DNA of 64,000 nucleotides from Torymus aiolomorphi (lineage: Eukaryota; Arthropoda; Insecta; Hymenoptera; Torymidae): NCBI GenBank assembly GCA_036365515.1, contig CM070876.1, forward strand, positions 42,870,195 to 42,934,194. Reading direction: 5' to 3'. The translations under genes were made by a program, and so were the position numbers. The notes beneath the pieces are model-generated. The model was not told the DNA's origin. It ran no database searches and saw only the letters and a program-made list of their open reading frames with translations. Positions 21,263-28,896 of the stretch are shown here, in pieces (positions within the stretch are counted from its first letter, which is position 1; the number at the start of each line of letters is the position of its first letter).

Positions 21263-21783
21263 ATTACAGACTATAATTGATTATATTTGTTAAACTCCTC
21301 CGCCTTCTGCGGCGCAATTTTCGTTTATAATATGTTCAAGAATGTTAATTAACAATTGAAATTTTAATTCCGAATTAAACGCGTGTTCAGCTAACAATTG
21401 CAATTTTAATTCTTAATTAAACGCGGATTTAATTAACGATTGAAATGCTAATTAAACGTGGGTTTAATTAACGATTAAAATTCTAATTCTTATTAAACTG
21501 AATAATTATAATTGAAAGTTTAATTAATTATTTGCAAGTCTGCTCCACTAGAGTAATAAATGTGTATAATAAAAATGCAAAGTGTAAAATCTTTTAGGCT
21601 CATCATCTTAACTCGTTTCGATTTCAACTTGGATTTTCATGTTAATTTCTTTGAGGGTTCAATAAAATAATTCAAGCACAAGTGTATTCTTTTGTACATC
21701 GCCGAAACGTATATTCGTGTGGCAAACCGTGCTTTCGGATATACAGGTAAGCGGTATTCTAATTATTCTTTGATTAAAGATGT

Positions 21784-22330
21784 TTTTCAAATTGTATTGC
21801 AATGTAAGATACTTGGTAATTCTACTCTTACTGTTGTGATATTTATTGATTACCATTTAATCAATAATATTAATAGAAATTCACTCATATAACAAATAGC
21901 GTATGTTTTAGGGATTAGAGAACGTGAATGGGAATATGTATTTCGGAAATTAAACTTGCGTGCACAACGATAATTATTGTTGATCCTTCCTTATCCTTAA
22001 AAAAAGACAATAAAAAGTCAATTAAAATTGGACATAGATTATTTTGAATATAAAATAAATATAACCATGTATTTAATTAATTAAATAATTAATTTTCAAT
22101 GAATTCATTTACTCAAAATATTCTTAACTGGGTAAACAAATATTATTCAAAATATTATAGTACATATAAAATTAGTGCATTCAATGAAATAATTTTGAAA
22201 AACGAAAAATTTACTTGCAAAGTTGTCTGGGACAAAAATATTTCAATTTCAAGTAAAATTTTAATTCTTTTAGAAAACAAAAATTGAGGTAAAAAAAATG
22301 TGTGTGAAATAATAATATAATGAAAGAAAT
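21784..22330. other. AT-rich unassigned stretch
   Basis: A 62-codon open frame (22099-22287) has no domain and sits in low-complexity AT-rich DNA. Nothing else is recognised. Confidence 0.35.
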
Positions 22331-22339
22331 TTTACATAT

Positions 22340-22445
22340 GTTATAGAAAAAAAAAAATGCAAACGGGAATCGAACTTGGATCCAAAAGATTAGGGCAAAA
22401 GTAGCTGCGCACCTTAGCCGCCACGGCTACCGTTACGATATCAAT
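22340..22445 (-). repeat. tRNA-derived sequence (SINE head or tRNA relic)
   Basis: On the minus strand an A-box-like GTGGCGGCTAAGGTGCGC is followed about 40 bases later by a B-box-like AAGTTCGATTCCCG and then a T-run. Spacing and order fit an RNA polymerase III internal promoter. Acceptor-stem pairing is poor, so it is not a functional tRNA by eye. Confidence 0.45.
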
Positions 22446-22683
22446 ACATAATACTAAAATCGTTTATGTCTATCTTTCCCCCCCCCCACCCTTCGGGTTA
22501 TGATTTAGAATTTGGGTTTGGTAGTTTTGAGTTAAAAATTCCGTTAATTTGCGTGTATAATAAAAATGTTCAACCGAGCGGCGATTGTGAGGTCGCTCGG
22601 CCGTTGCCGTTGTCGGATTGTTGCGGGAGAAGTAAACAAAGACGGCAAGCGCGTGGCGGGCCGGGCCACTCCAGCATTAGTTA

Positions 22684-22845
22684 TTTACGCACCATGGGCG
22701 AACCTCACTCGATGTCGTCGAAGGATGTATGAAGGGAGAGGGGGAAGGACGGTCGAGGCCGCGTAGCGGCCGAGACTGTTCTTTTCCCTCTCCCATCATA
22801 CATGATGAGACGACTTCGTGTGAGATTCGCCCATGGTGCGTACAT
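22684..22845. repeat. Palindromic element with GGCCGCGTAGCGGCC core (copy 1)
   Basis: TACGCACCATGGGCGAAYCTCAC at one end is mirrored at the other, and GGAGAGGGRRAAG arms flank the central hairpin GGCCGCGTAGCGGCC. The sequence resembles the 23205-23320 element but has longer arms. Confidence 0.7.
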
Positions 22846-23204
22846 AATTTTTCAGTGTTGGAGCGCGGAACCAGATTTTTATCGCGCCGATTCTCTTAAA
22901 TGTGTGGATATAATTGGGAGAGATCTTTTGTAGAATAATGCATAAATATTTAAAGAATACATGTTTATAAATTACAAAATTTTGTAACATTTAGTTTTCA
23001 ACTAAACCTTTCAACATAGGCTTTTGTTGATGTTAGAGTAGTGAGGGGGCGCTTGCGTGCGAAGAGAATGAGAGATAGAGACATTTATGCCGGTACTGTC
23101 GGTGTATGAGTGCGTGGCGCATGCGCCTGGAGAGAGGGGAAGAGAAGGACAGAGACTGATTTGAAAACAGTATAGCGTATACTCTAGCTATTTACACATT
23201 ATTT

Positions 23205-23320
23205 TCACTCAATGTTGTCGAAGGATGTATGAAGGGCGGTCGAGGCCGCGTAGCGGCAGAGACTGTTCTTCCCCCTCTCTCTTCATACATGCTGAGACGA
23301 CGTCGAGTGAAATCAACCAA
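23205..23320. repeat. Palindromic element with GAGGCCGCGTAGCGGC core (copy 2)
   Basis: The arms TTTCACTCAATGTTGTCGAAGG... and ...GACGTCGAGTGAAA enclose the same central sequence as copy 1 (CGAGGCCGCGTAGCGGC, then AGACTGTTCTT). Two diverged copies 500 bp apart indicate a dispersed family. Confidence 0.7.
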
Positions 23321-23695
23321 AATGTATACTCCTCCACCGACATCATAGTGATTTCGGCGAAGGAGCATAGTCTGCGCTCCTTTGTCGACATCACAGCCAT
23401 TACCCATTCAGGGCACTTTGTTTGAAAAAAGCTGGTTACGCGCTCCTACACTGAAAACACACGTTCAGTGCACGTGCACCGAGCCGCCGAGCCGTCTTCT
23501 CCCACTTCCCCCGCTCCGCGCCGAACACACGTTTCAACAGCCAATCAGGTGGCGTGTGTACAGTACCATGTCGCGGCCACGAGAGGCAGCAGCGCGCCGC
23601 GCACAGAAGTCTGACTCACTTTTTTTCGGGGCGCTGGCAATCTATTTATCTCTGGTATGCGTAACGAGCACACCTCTGTATTTTATTTCACCATG

Positions 23696-24560
23696 AGTAC
23701 GTTCTAACAACACAATTTATCTAGTCCTTTTATTTCTTCTAATCTCATCTATTCAATAAGCACTCTCTACAACTGGTAATATTTTTTTCGTGACTGTACA
23801 AATTTCACACTATGCAATTATTATTTTTTCTTAAAAAGTTGTGAAATCTATCTAAAAAACTTTTTACAGAAGTTCAAACTAAGGCAAGTATTCGTCTCTC
23901 TCCCTCTCTCCCTCACCCTCTCTCTTCGTAACTTTCCCCCCTCTCTCGTCCTCTCCCTCCCACCCCCTCTTTCACCCCTCTCCTTCTTCCCCCTCTCTCT
24001 TTCTCCGCCCCTCTCTCTATCTCCCGCTCTCTCTCGATATCCGCCAAACTCTGTACCAAAAACTTTAATGAGAGCTTAAATATTTTTTCAAAACAATCAA
24101 CACGTTGTTAAAAAACCTAATTTATTAAGTACGTTCTAATAACATAATTTGTCTAGTCCTTTTATTCTTCTAATCTCATCTATTCAATAAGCACTCTCTA
24201 CAAATGGTAATAATGTTTTTTATGACTATAGAAATAATAATATTATTAATATAAAACTTTCTACGAAAGTATAAAATAAGGCAAGTATAGAATTTTTTTA
24301 GTCTATAAAATAAGAATATTTATGATTTTTTAAAAGAAATCAAATAAATACTAGTGAAAAAGTATTTTACTTCTTTGAGTCAATGTATGCTGATGCTGAA
24401 CAAATTATATGTAACTAAATACATTCAAATTATTCACTGCAAATCAAACGAAAGTTCTGAAATCAATTATCCATAGTCAAGTAATACAAACAACTCTCCG
24501 AAATAACTGTATGACTATTCTTAGAAATTTATTCAACATTCTATACAAATTAAACACAAG
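23696..24560. repeat. Repeat X, first part (interrupted copy)
   Basis: This matches the reverse complement of 61640-62700 and continues at 43435-43735 after the copia insertion. It contains two related 400-bp subunits that each start near GTACGTTCTAAYAACA and include TTCAATAAGCACTCTCTACAA, separated by a CT-rich tract (23900-24050). It has no coding sign and is unclassified. Confidence 0.75.
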
Positions 24561-24828
24561 TGATAAAAAATAATACACTTTATATCTGACTTTTTATATG
24601 AACGAGGTTTTGAAATAAATTATTTTATATTAATTTGCATTTAGATTTATTTAAGTCAATTTTATAAGTAAATTTAAGTGAAACAATAAAAACGCTTTTC
24701 TTTTTACATCTCAGTCAACGGCTTACTTCTCTCATTCTCTCTAACCGACAACTCGTACAGAACAAAAGCATACATGCGCAAAACGCTAGAAGCGCTTTAT
24801 CTACATGAAAAATAATTACCTCTCAACA
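24561..24828 (-). repeat. Copia LTR (3' LTR on the minus strand)
   Basis: 268 bp, reading TGTTGAGAGG...TTATCA on the minus strand. The adjacent AAGGAGGAG (complement of 24829-24837) is the polypurine tract. It lacks about 30 bp found in the other LTR (CACTCACACACCCGTACATA). Confidence 0.88.
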
Positions 24829-24839
24829 CTCCTCCTTAA

Positions 24840-25998
24840 TTATTTTACATCTTAAACTTTCAAAATTTTTACGCAACAGAACTATCATTATACTTCTATT
24901 CTTGTTATAATACACACATGGATCATCACCCGTAGATTTAAAGTGTAGAGTATTTAAGAAACTAGTGAATTTCTTATTCCAATTCTTGGGTGCTTGCTTC
25001 AACCCATACAAACTTTTCTTTAATTCACATACACGACCAGATTTATCAGCAAACCCTTCTGGTTGATACATAAAAATTCTTTCATTTAACTCTCCATGTA
25101 GGAAGGCAGTCTTTACATCAAAAGTCATTAAATTCATATTTTCAGATGCAGCTATACTCAAAATTAATCTGATTGACATGTGTCGAGCAACAGAACTAAA
25201 GACTTCAAAATAATCTCGCCCTTCCCTTTGCTCAAAACCTCTAACGACAAGTCTTGCTTTATACTTTTCATCTGTCTTTTTACATAATACCCAGCGACAA
25301 GTTAAAGCCTTAATATCTTCTGGTTTGTCAACTAATATCCATGTTTTCATCTCTATTAAAGACTTAAATTCTTTTGACATAGCTTTCTTCCAATTTTTAT
25401 CCTTAAGAGCTTCAGCAACAGAAATATCATTTACTTCACCGATCACATCGGTTTCAAAATCTTGTATTATTAATGCTGTGTCAGTTTCATAATCCTTAAA
25501 TCTAGCAAGTGGTTTTAATGTACGACGATCACGTAGATTTCTTGTTACTGAACCTTCATCTTTTGCTTGTGCACCATCAGACCGCCTTTCATTTTCTAAA
25601 TTTACAAGTAAATTCTCATTTTCAGATATTTGACTTCTATTATCATTTTCATGAAAACTTTCATCTTGAGATTCTTCAGTTTTAAAATTATCATATTCTG
25701 AACTTGTATCTGATTCTTCTTTTTCAGATTCTTCAAAATTTTTTTCAAGCAATGACATTTTTAATTCAACGAAGCTTTCAGTTTCAGTCTTATCATCAAA
25801 TATCACATTACTTGAACTTACAACATCATTCATTTCATCGATAAAGACTCTGAAACCTGGAGAATCTATATCGTAGCCAACGAAAAAATCTTTCATTGGC
25901 TTTTTCTTAGTCTTCTTTTATTGTCTTCTATTAATACATAGCAGTCACAACCAAAAGTTTTCAATTTATTAACATCTATTTTTCTTCCAAACTATAAA
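24840..25998 (-). pseudogene. Copia integrase C-terminus / reverse transcriptase N-terminal fragment
   Basis: On the minus strand the segment starts with FGRKIDVNKLKTFGCDCY (end of the integrase), then an acidic Ser-rich linker, then the RT: WKKAMSKEFKSLIEMKTWIL, CRWVLCKKTDEKYKARLVVR, FDVKTAFLHGELNERIFMYQ and KKSLYGLKQAPKNWNKKF. The RT stops right after DDPCVYY, before the YVDD box, and runs straight into the polypurine tract. The catalytic part of RT and all RNase H are therefore missing. A stop replaces the usual Trp before FGRK at the element E insertion site. Confidence 0.88.
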
Positions 25999-26120
25999 TG
26001 TGACGAATTCAATTTTTCAAAATCATCTTATTGCTACCATATTTTTGGACTATTTGTTTATTGTCTTTAAGAAACAATCTTATGTATTAATAATTCTTGC
26101 CTTGTGCTACAAAAGCACAT

Positions 26121-26130
26121 TATATAAAAC
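26121..26130 (+). promoter_or_regulatory. TATA-like box in the element E LTR
   Basis: TATATAAAAC is a strong TATA-like sequence in the upstream half of the LTR, repeated in the 3' LTR. A second candidate core promoter lies at about 26365-26430. Confidence 0.4.
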
Positions 26131-26364
26131 CCGGAAACTTTAGTGAATACAGAGAAAATTGAATTCGGTGAGAATCGGGCTATCGGCGTTTTTTTTCTCG
26201 CACTGTTATCTGCCGCGCCGAGTCTATGGTACGTTAATAGATTTCAACACCATGGACCGCGAGCTAGACGAGCGAGAAAAATAAAGCCATAAAATCGATA
26301 AGGGCCGCTCGACAAAGGGGGAACCGCAAAAGATGATCATCTTTTGCGCTTCCGAAAAATTTTC

Positions 26365-26430
26365 TTAAATACCCGGAGAAACATACCCTGGGCACTCAGT
26401 TATTCTTTTGTCGAGAGACCGTTCATCGTC
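26365..26430 (+). promoter_or_regulatory. Possible initiator-type core promoter in the element E LTR
   Basis: TTAAATA lies about 30 bp upstream of CACTCAGTTATTC, which matches the arthropod initiator TCAGT. GAGAGACCG follows about 20 bp downstream in a DPE-like position. Initiator/downstream-element promoters are common in errantiviruses. No start site has been measured. Confidence 0.4.
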
Positions 26431-26954
26431 GCGTGAAGAGCCGGCGCAAACGTGGAAGCATAGTCCGGACATCAGTGCCCGAAAATTTATTTAGTGTTAC
26501 AAAGATTAATCCGCACTAGACCGATGAATCAGAATAAACTGCAAGTCGGCAGAGCTTAATTAATAGATACATATCATATTATACAACCTCGACTAACGAG
26601 AGAACAAACAGGAGCAAGGACTCTGTAATATTGTAAGTAAATAAAATCCATTATATATATATATATAATTAGCGTTGTTTAATTAAAATAAATCCTTCTC
26701 TTATTTTCCTACCTTCCTTGGGGAAGGGAAAGGTTATAAATCCACAAAGAAGAAAATAGAAATTTCACATAGTAAAAATTAGTTCTCTTATGATAAATAA
26801 ATAAGTATTAAGTCCAAATAATTTTGGTGGTGTCATCCTGACATTAGATTTATATACCTATAGATTAAATATAAATTAAATAAATATTGAATTACAAACT
26901 AAAAATAATCTTATTAAAAATAATGTTCTCTGCGGACGTCACAGAGAAATGAAT

Positions 26955-26974
26955 TGGTGTCACAGAAGTGGGAT
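26955..26974 (+). other. Primer-binding-site-like sequence (tRNA-Leu type, imperfect)
   Basis: Twelve bases after the LTR, TGGTGTCACAGAAGTGGGAT resembles the complement of a tRNA-Leu 3' end (TGGTGTCAGAAGTGGGAT) with a 2-base CA insertion. The offset and insertion lower confidence. Confidence 0.5.
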
Positions 26975-26979
26975 CCAAT

Positions 26980-27201
26980 AACCTGGAAAAAGAGAAGGAA
27001 ATTATATTATAAAAAAAAAAAAAAACGCATTAAATATTATACTAATAGATTTATGTAAATTAATTACAAAAATTGCATAATCTATCAAATATACTTATTT
27101 ATTTACTAATCACTGTTTCAAATTTATTTTCCAAATAACATACTCTCTTTTTCGCTTTCACTACTGTACGTTCCCGCGTCGTTAGAAAAAATTGTTATAA
27201 T

Positions 27202-27232
<31 letters not shown>

Positions 27233-27742
27233 TTTTAAATTGGAAAACGAAGGGATCTCCTCGTCGCACATTCTCTCATAACTCATATGCACATACTCCA
27301 GTTTTCGCTTTCCTGCGAATTCAAACGCTAACTAGCGTTTCTCGATAACGCTGAGGGCGTTCCGAGGGAGGAAAACATTTTTATCAATCACTTACAATCA
27401 TAACTCCAGTTTTCGCTTTCTTGCGAATTCAAACGCTGATCAGCGTTTCTCGATAACACTAAGGGTGTTCCGAGGGAGGAAAACATCTTTTTCACCGGAG
27501 ATGCCTAACCAGCATCCCCTTTTACCATAGGCGATCCCTTCGTCACACAAAAAAAATATATACATTCACTTTATAAAAAAAAAGAGGAGAAAAATTATTT
27601 GTTTTTATGAAAAATCGCGGAAGTAGCAAAAAGAGAGGAGGTAAGAGGAAACAACAAATAAGAGCAGCATTAGAAATTGGAATTCCACCAGAAACGGTTG
27701 GACTATTCATCGAGTTAGAAGAACTCAATAAATTTATTAAAA
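26980..27742 (+). other. Element E leader region
   Basis: About 760 bases between the primer-binding-like site and gag. It contains A- and T-runs near 27010 and 27204-27238, two 84-bp hairpin repeats (27295-27486) and a short upstream ORF (27607-27861) overlapping the gag start. A long structured leader is typical of retroelements and normally holds dimerisation, packaging or internal-entry signals. Confidence 0.6.
27295..27486 (+). repeat. Two 84-bp leader repeats, each with two hairpins that covary
   Basis: Unit 1 is 27295-27378 and unit 2 is 27403-27486 (108-bp period). Each has hairpin a (27323-27340; 27431-27448) and hairpin b (27347-27361; 27455-27469), followed by CCGAGGGAGGAAAACAT. 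Hairpin a changes one A-T pair to G-C between units. Hairpin b changes one G-C pair to A-T (AACGC/GCGTT to AACAC/GTGTT). Both changes keep pairing, which supports RNA-level function. Confidence 0.8.
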
Positions 27743-27861
27743 ATGCCGAACGAAGACTTAACGAATATAAGCAGGCATCAGACGATTCAGGATGCACTCC
27801 TGACGTCAATGGGCGAGACGCTAGCCCTTCAACAGGGTCTCCAAAATATTGGGGACTATAA
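27607..27861 (+). CDS. Short basic upstream ORF in the element E leader
   Basis: 84 codons, with a Lys/Arg-rich start (KKRGGKRKQQ) and a predicted helix rich in Glu/Leu (GLFIELEELNKFIKNAERRL). It overlaps the gag start at 27743 in a different frame. It may be a regulatory upstream ORF, a small protein, or the displaced gag N-terminus after a frame shift. No family recognised. Confidence 0.4.
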   Translation: MKNRGSSKKRGGKRKQQIRAALEIGIPPETVGLFIELEELNKFIKNAERRLNEYKQASDDSGCTPDVNGRDASPSTGSPKYWGL

Positions 27862-28741
27862 TGGAAAGAACATGCCGTTGAAGAACTTCATACAGGACGT
27901 CGAGAGCGGGCTCGAGTTAGTACCAGCCACACTACATAGAGCATTCTTTAAATGCGTGCTCTCAAAATTAAAGGACACGGCACGAGATGCCGTGAATGGA
28001 AAAACTATAAATAACGTCGGAGACCTCAGAGATGCATTGAAGCAATATTTCTCTCCGAAGAAAACATATCCAGCCTACTGCTCGGAACTAAATCACTGCA
28101 AAATGAGAAAAGGGGAAACAGTTTTAGAATACTTCGCCAGATTGAAGAAAATTGCGGACGGAGCAACCGCCGGACTAACCGAAACCTTCGAAGCCGACCA
28201 AGTGGCCATCATGAATAATATGCTGTCTGGAATTACCTTAGAGGCCTTCAAGCGAGGACTGACAGACGAACTAGCATATGCAGTCACCCTTGGGGAACCA
28301 GCAACACTAGAAGAGGCGATGAAAATAGCACAACGCATTGAGACTATGATGAAGGGAAAGGATCAACGAACAACCATTAATTTATTAAACGAAGGAGGCC
28401 AATCGACTAAGGAGGAACCTACGAGGTCAACAGTCGCTGCTGTCACTCGTGAACCAGAGGCCGATAATAAGAAAATTTGGGATCGCCCCGCAGAAACGAC
28501 GGAGCAACCAAAAAATTATATACACCAGGCCCTAAACACAATTATAGAGGAAATAGAAATTTCAACAACGGAGGCCAAAATTACGGAAATTATCCATATT
28601 TCCCTTCGTACCCACCCCAAATGTACATGCAACCACCGTGGATGGGACAATACCCTTACATGCCTCAACCAAGCTGGCCGCCGCTCGCACCGCCCCAGCC
28701 ACGAGAGGTACAATATCGAAGTAACAATCAGGGACATTTAA
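27743..28741 (+). CDS. Gag, N-terminal (capsid) part, element E
   Basis: 332 codons. The first 255 look like gypsy/errantivirus capsid: YNGKNMPLKNFIQDVESG, LKDTARDAVNG, LRDALKQYFSPKKTYPAYCS, ETVLEYFARLKKIADGA and AFKRGLTDELAYAVTL. Such Gag proteins form the cytoplasmic particle and bind RNA. From about codon 258 the frame switches to unrelated residues, while the natural Gag C-terminus continues in the -1 frame (28477-28896). A slippery heptamer AAAAAAT sits at 28510-28516 in the correct phase. No CCHC knuckle is present, as in errantiviruses. Confidence 0.85.
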   Translation: MPNEDLTNISRHQTIQDALLTSMGETLALQQGLQNIGDYNGKNMPLKNFIQDVESGLELVPATLHRAFFKCVLSKLKDTARDAVNGKTINNVGDLRDALKQYFSPKKTYPAYCSELNHCKMRKGETVLEYFARLKKIADGATAGLTETFEADQVAIMNNMLSGITLEAFKRGLTDELAYAVTLGEPATLEEAMKIAQRIETMMKGKDQRTTINLLNEGGQSTKEEPTRSTVAAVTREPEADNKKIWDRPAETTEQPKNYIHQALNTIIEEIEISTTEAKITEIIHISLRTHPKCTCNHRGWDNTLTCLNQAGRRSHRPSHERYNIEVTIRDI

Positions 28742-28896
28742 ACTTCCCATCCGCTCCCCGACAGGACGCCCGGCAGAGCGAGAAGAAGATAGAGGAGCGT
28801 CCCGCCCAAATAAGGCTTTTATCGGCGGAACATGTTCTGAGAAACGACAGTGGAAAGGAGAACCTCCCATCGTCCGACTGTCAGCACCAGAACTAA
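28477..28896 (+). CDS. Gag C-terminal region of element E in the -1 frame
   Basis: The reading is Asn/Gly/Tyr/Pro-rich (NYRGNRNFNNGGQNYGNYP, YPPQMYMQPPWMGQYPYMPQ), like the low-complexity Gag tails of errantiviruses and useful for RNA binding in the absence of a zinc knuckle. There is no good ATG; entry is expected by a frame step from 27743-28741 near 28510. It overlaps the pol frame, which is again -1, so two successive -1 steps would be needed to reach pol. Confidence 0.7.
   Translation: MGSPRRNDGATKKLYTPGPKHNYRGNRNFNNGGQNYGNYPYFPSYPPQMYMQPPWMGQYPYMPQPSWPPLAPPQPREVQYRSNNQGHLNFPSAPRQDARQSEKKIEERPAQIRLLSAEHVLRNDSGKENLPSSDCQHQN
28510..28516 (+). promoter_or_regulatory. Candidate -1 frameshift heptamer (A AAA AAT) in gag
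   Basis: The zero-frame codons AAA AAT are preceded by A, fitting the X XXY YYZ pattern. The shift would lead into the Gag C-terminal frame. No downstream pseudoknot was identified by eye. The alternative is a one-base indel in this A-run. Confidence 0.45.

Larger units (their letters stand above)
17080..21783. mobile_element. Large element with about 0.5-kb terminal inverted repeats
   Basis: The left arm (17080-17534, continuing at 19668-19708 after an LTR insertion) is complementary to 21288-21783. The outer ends carry TTTAATCAAAGAATAATTAG; inside each arm is TTATTACTCTAGTGGAG followed by repeats of the TTAATTAAACSCG type. No transposase coding is visible between the arms. It is probably a non-autonomous DNA element. 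Its superfamily is unresolved, since no clear target duplication was found and the left boundary touches the Penelope fragment. Confidence 0.7.
22450..23690. other. Unassigned stretch around the two palindromes
   Basis: Mixed composition with a CCCCCCCCC run near 22482 and GC-rich DNA at 23460-23640. Overlapping open frames at 23192-23425 arise from the palindrome. No gene recognised. Confidence 0.35.
25999..26943 (+). repeat. 5' LTR of element E
   Basis: 945 bp, with the perfect terminal heptamer pair TGTGACG/CGTCACA. A possible splice donor, TTGTAAGTAA, lies near 26631. Confidence 0.92.

Noticed and set aside
22340..22445. Functional tRNA gene
   Set aside because: The acceptor stem does not pair and the anticodon arm is unclear; kept only as a tRNA-derived repeat.
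24823..24860. Copia YVDD box
   Set aside because: The RT fragment ends before that motif and runs into the polypurine tract and LTR.
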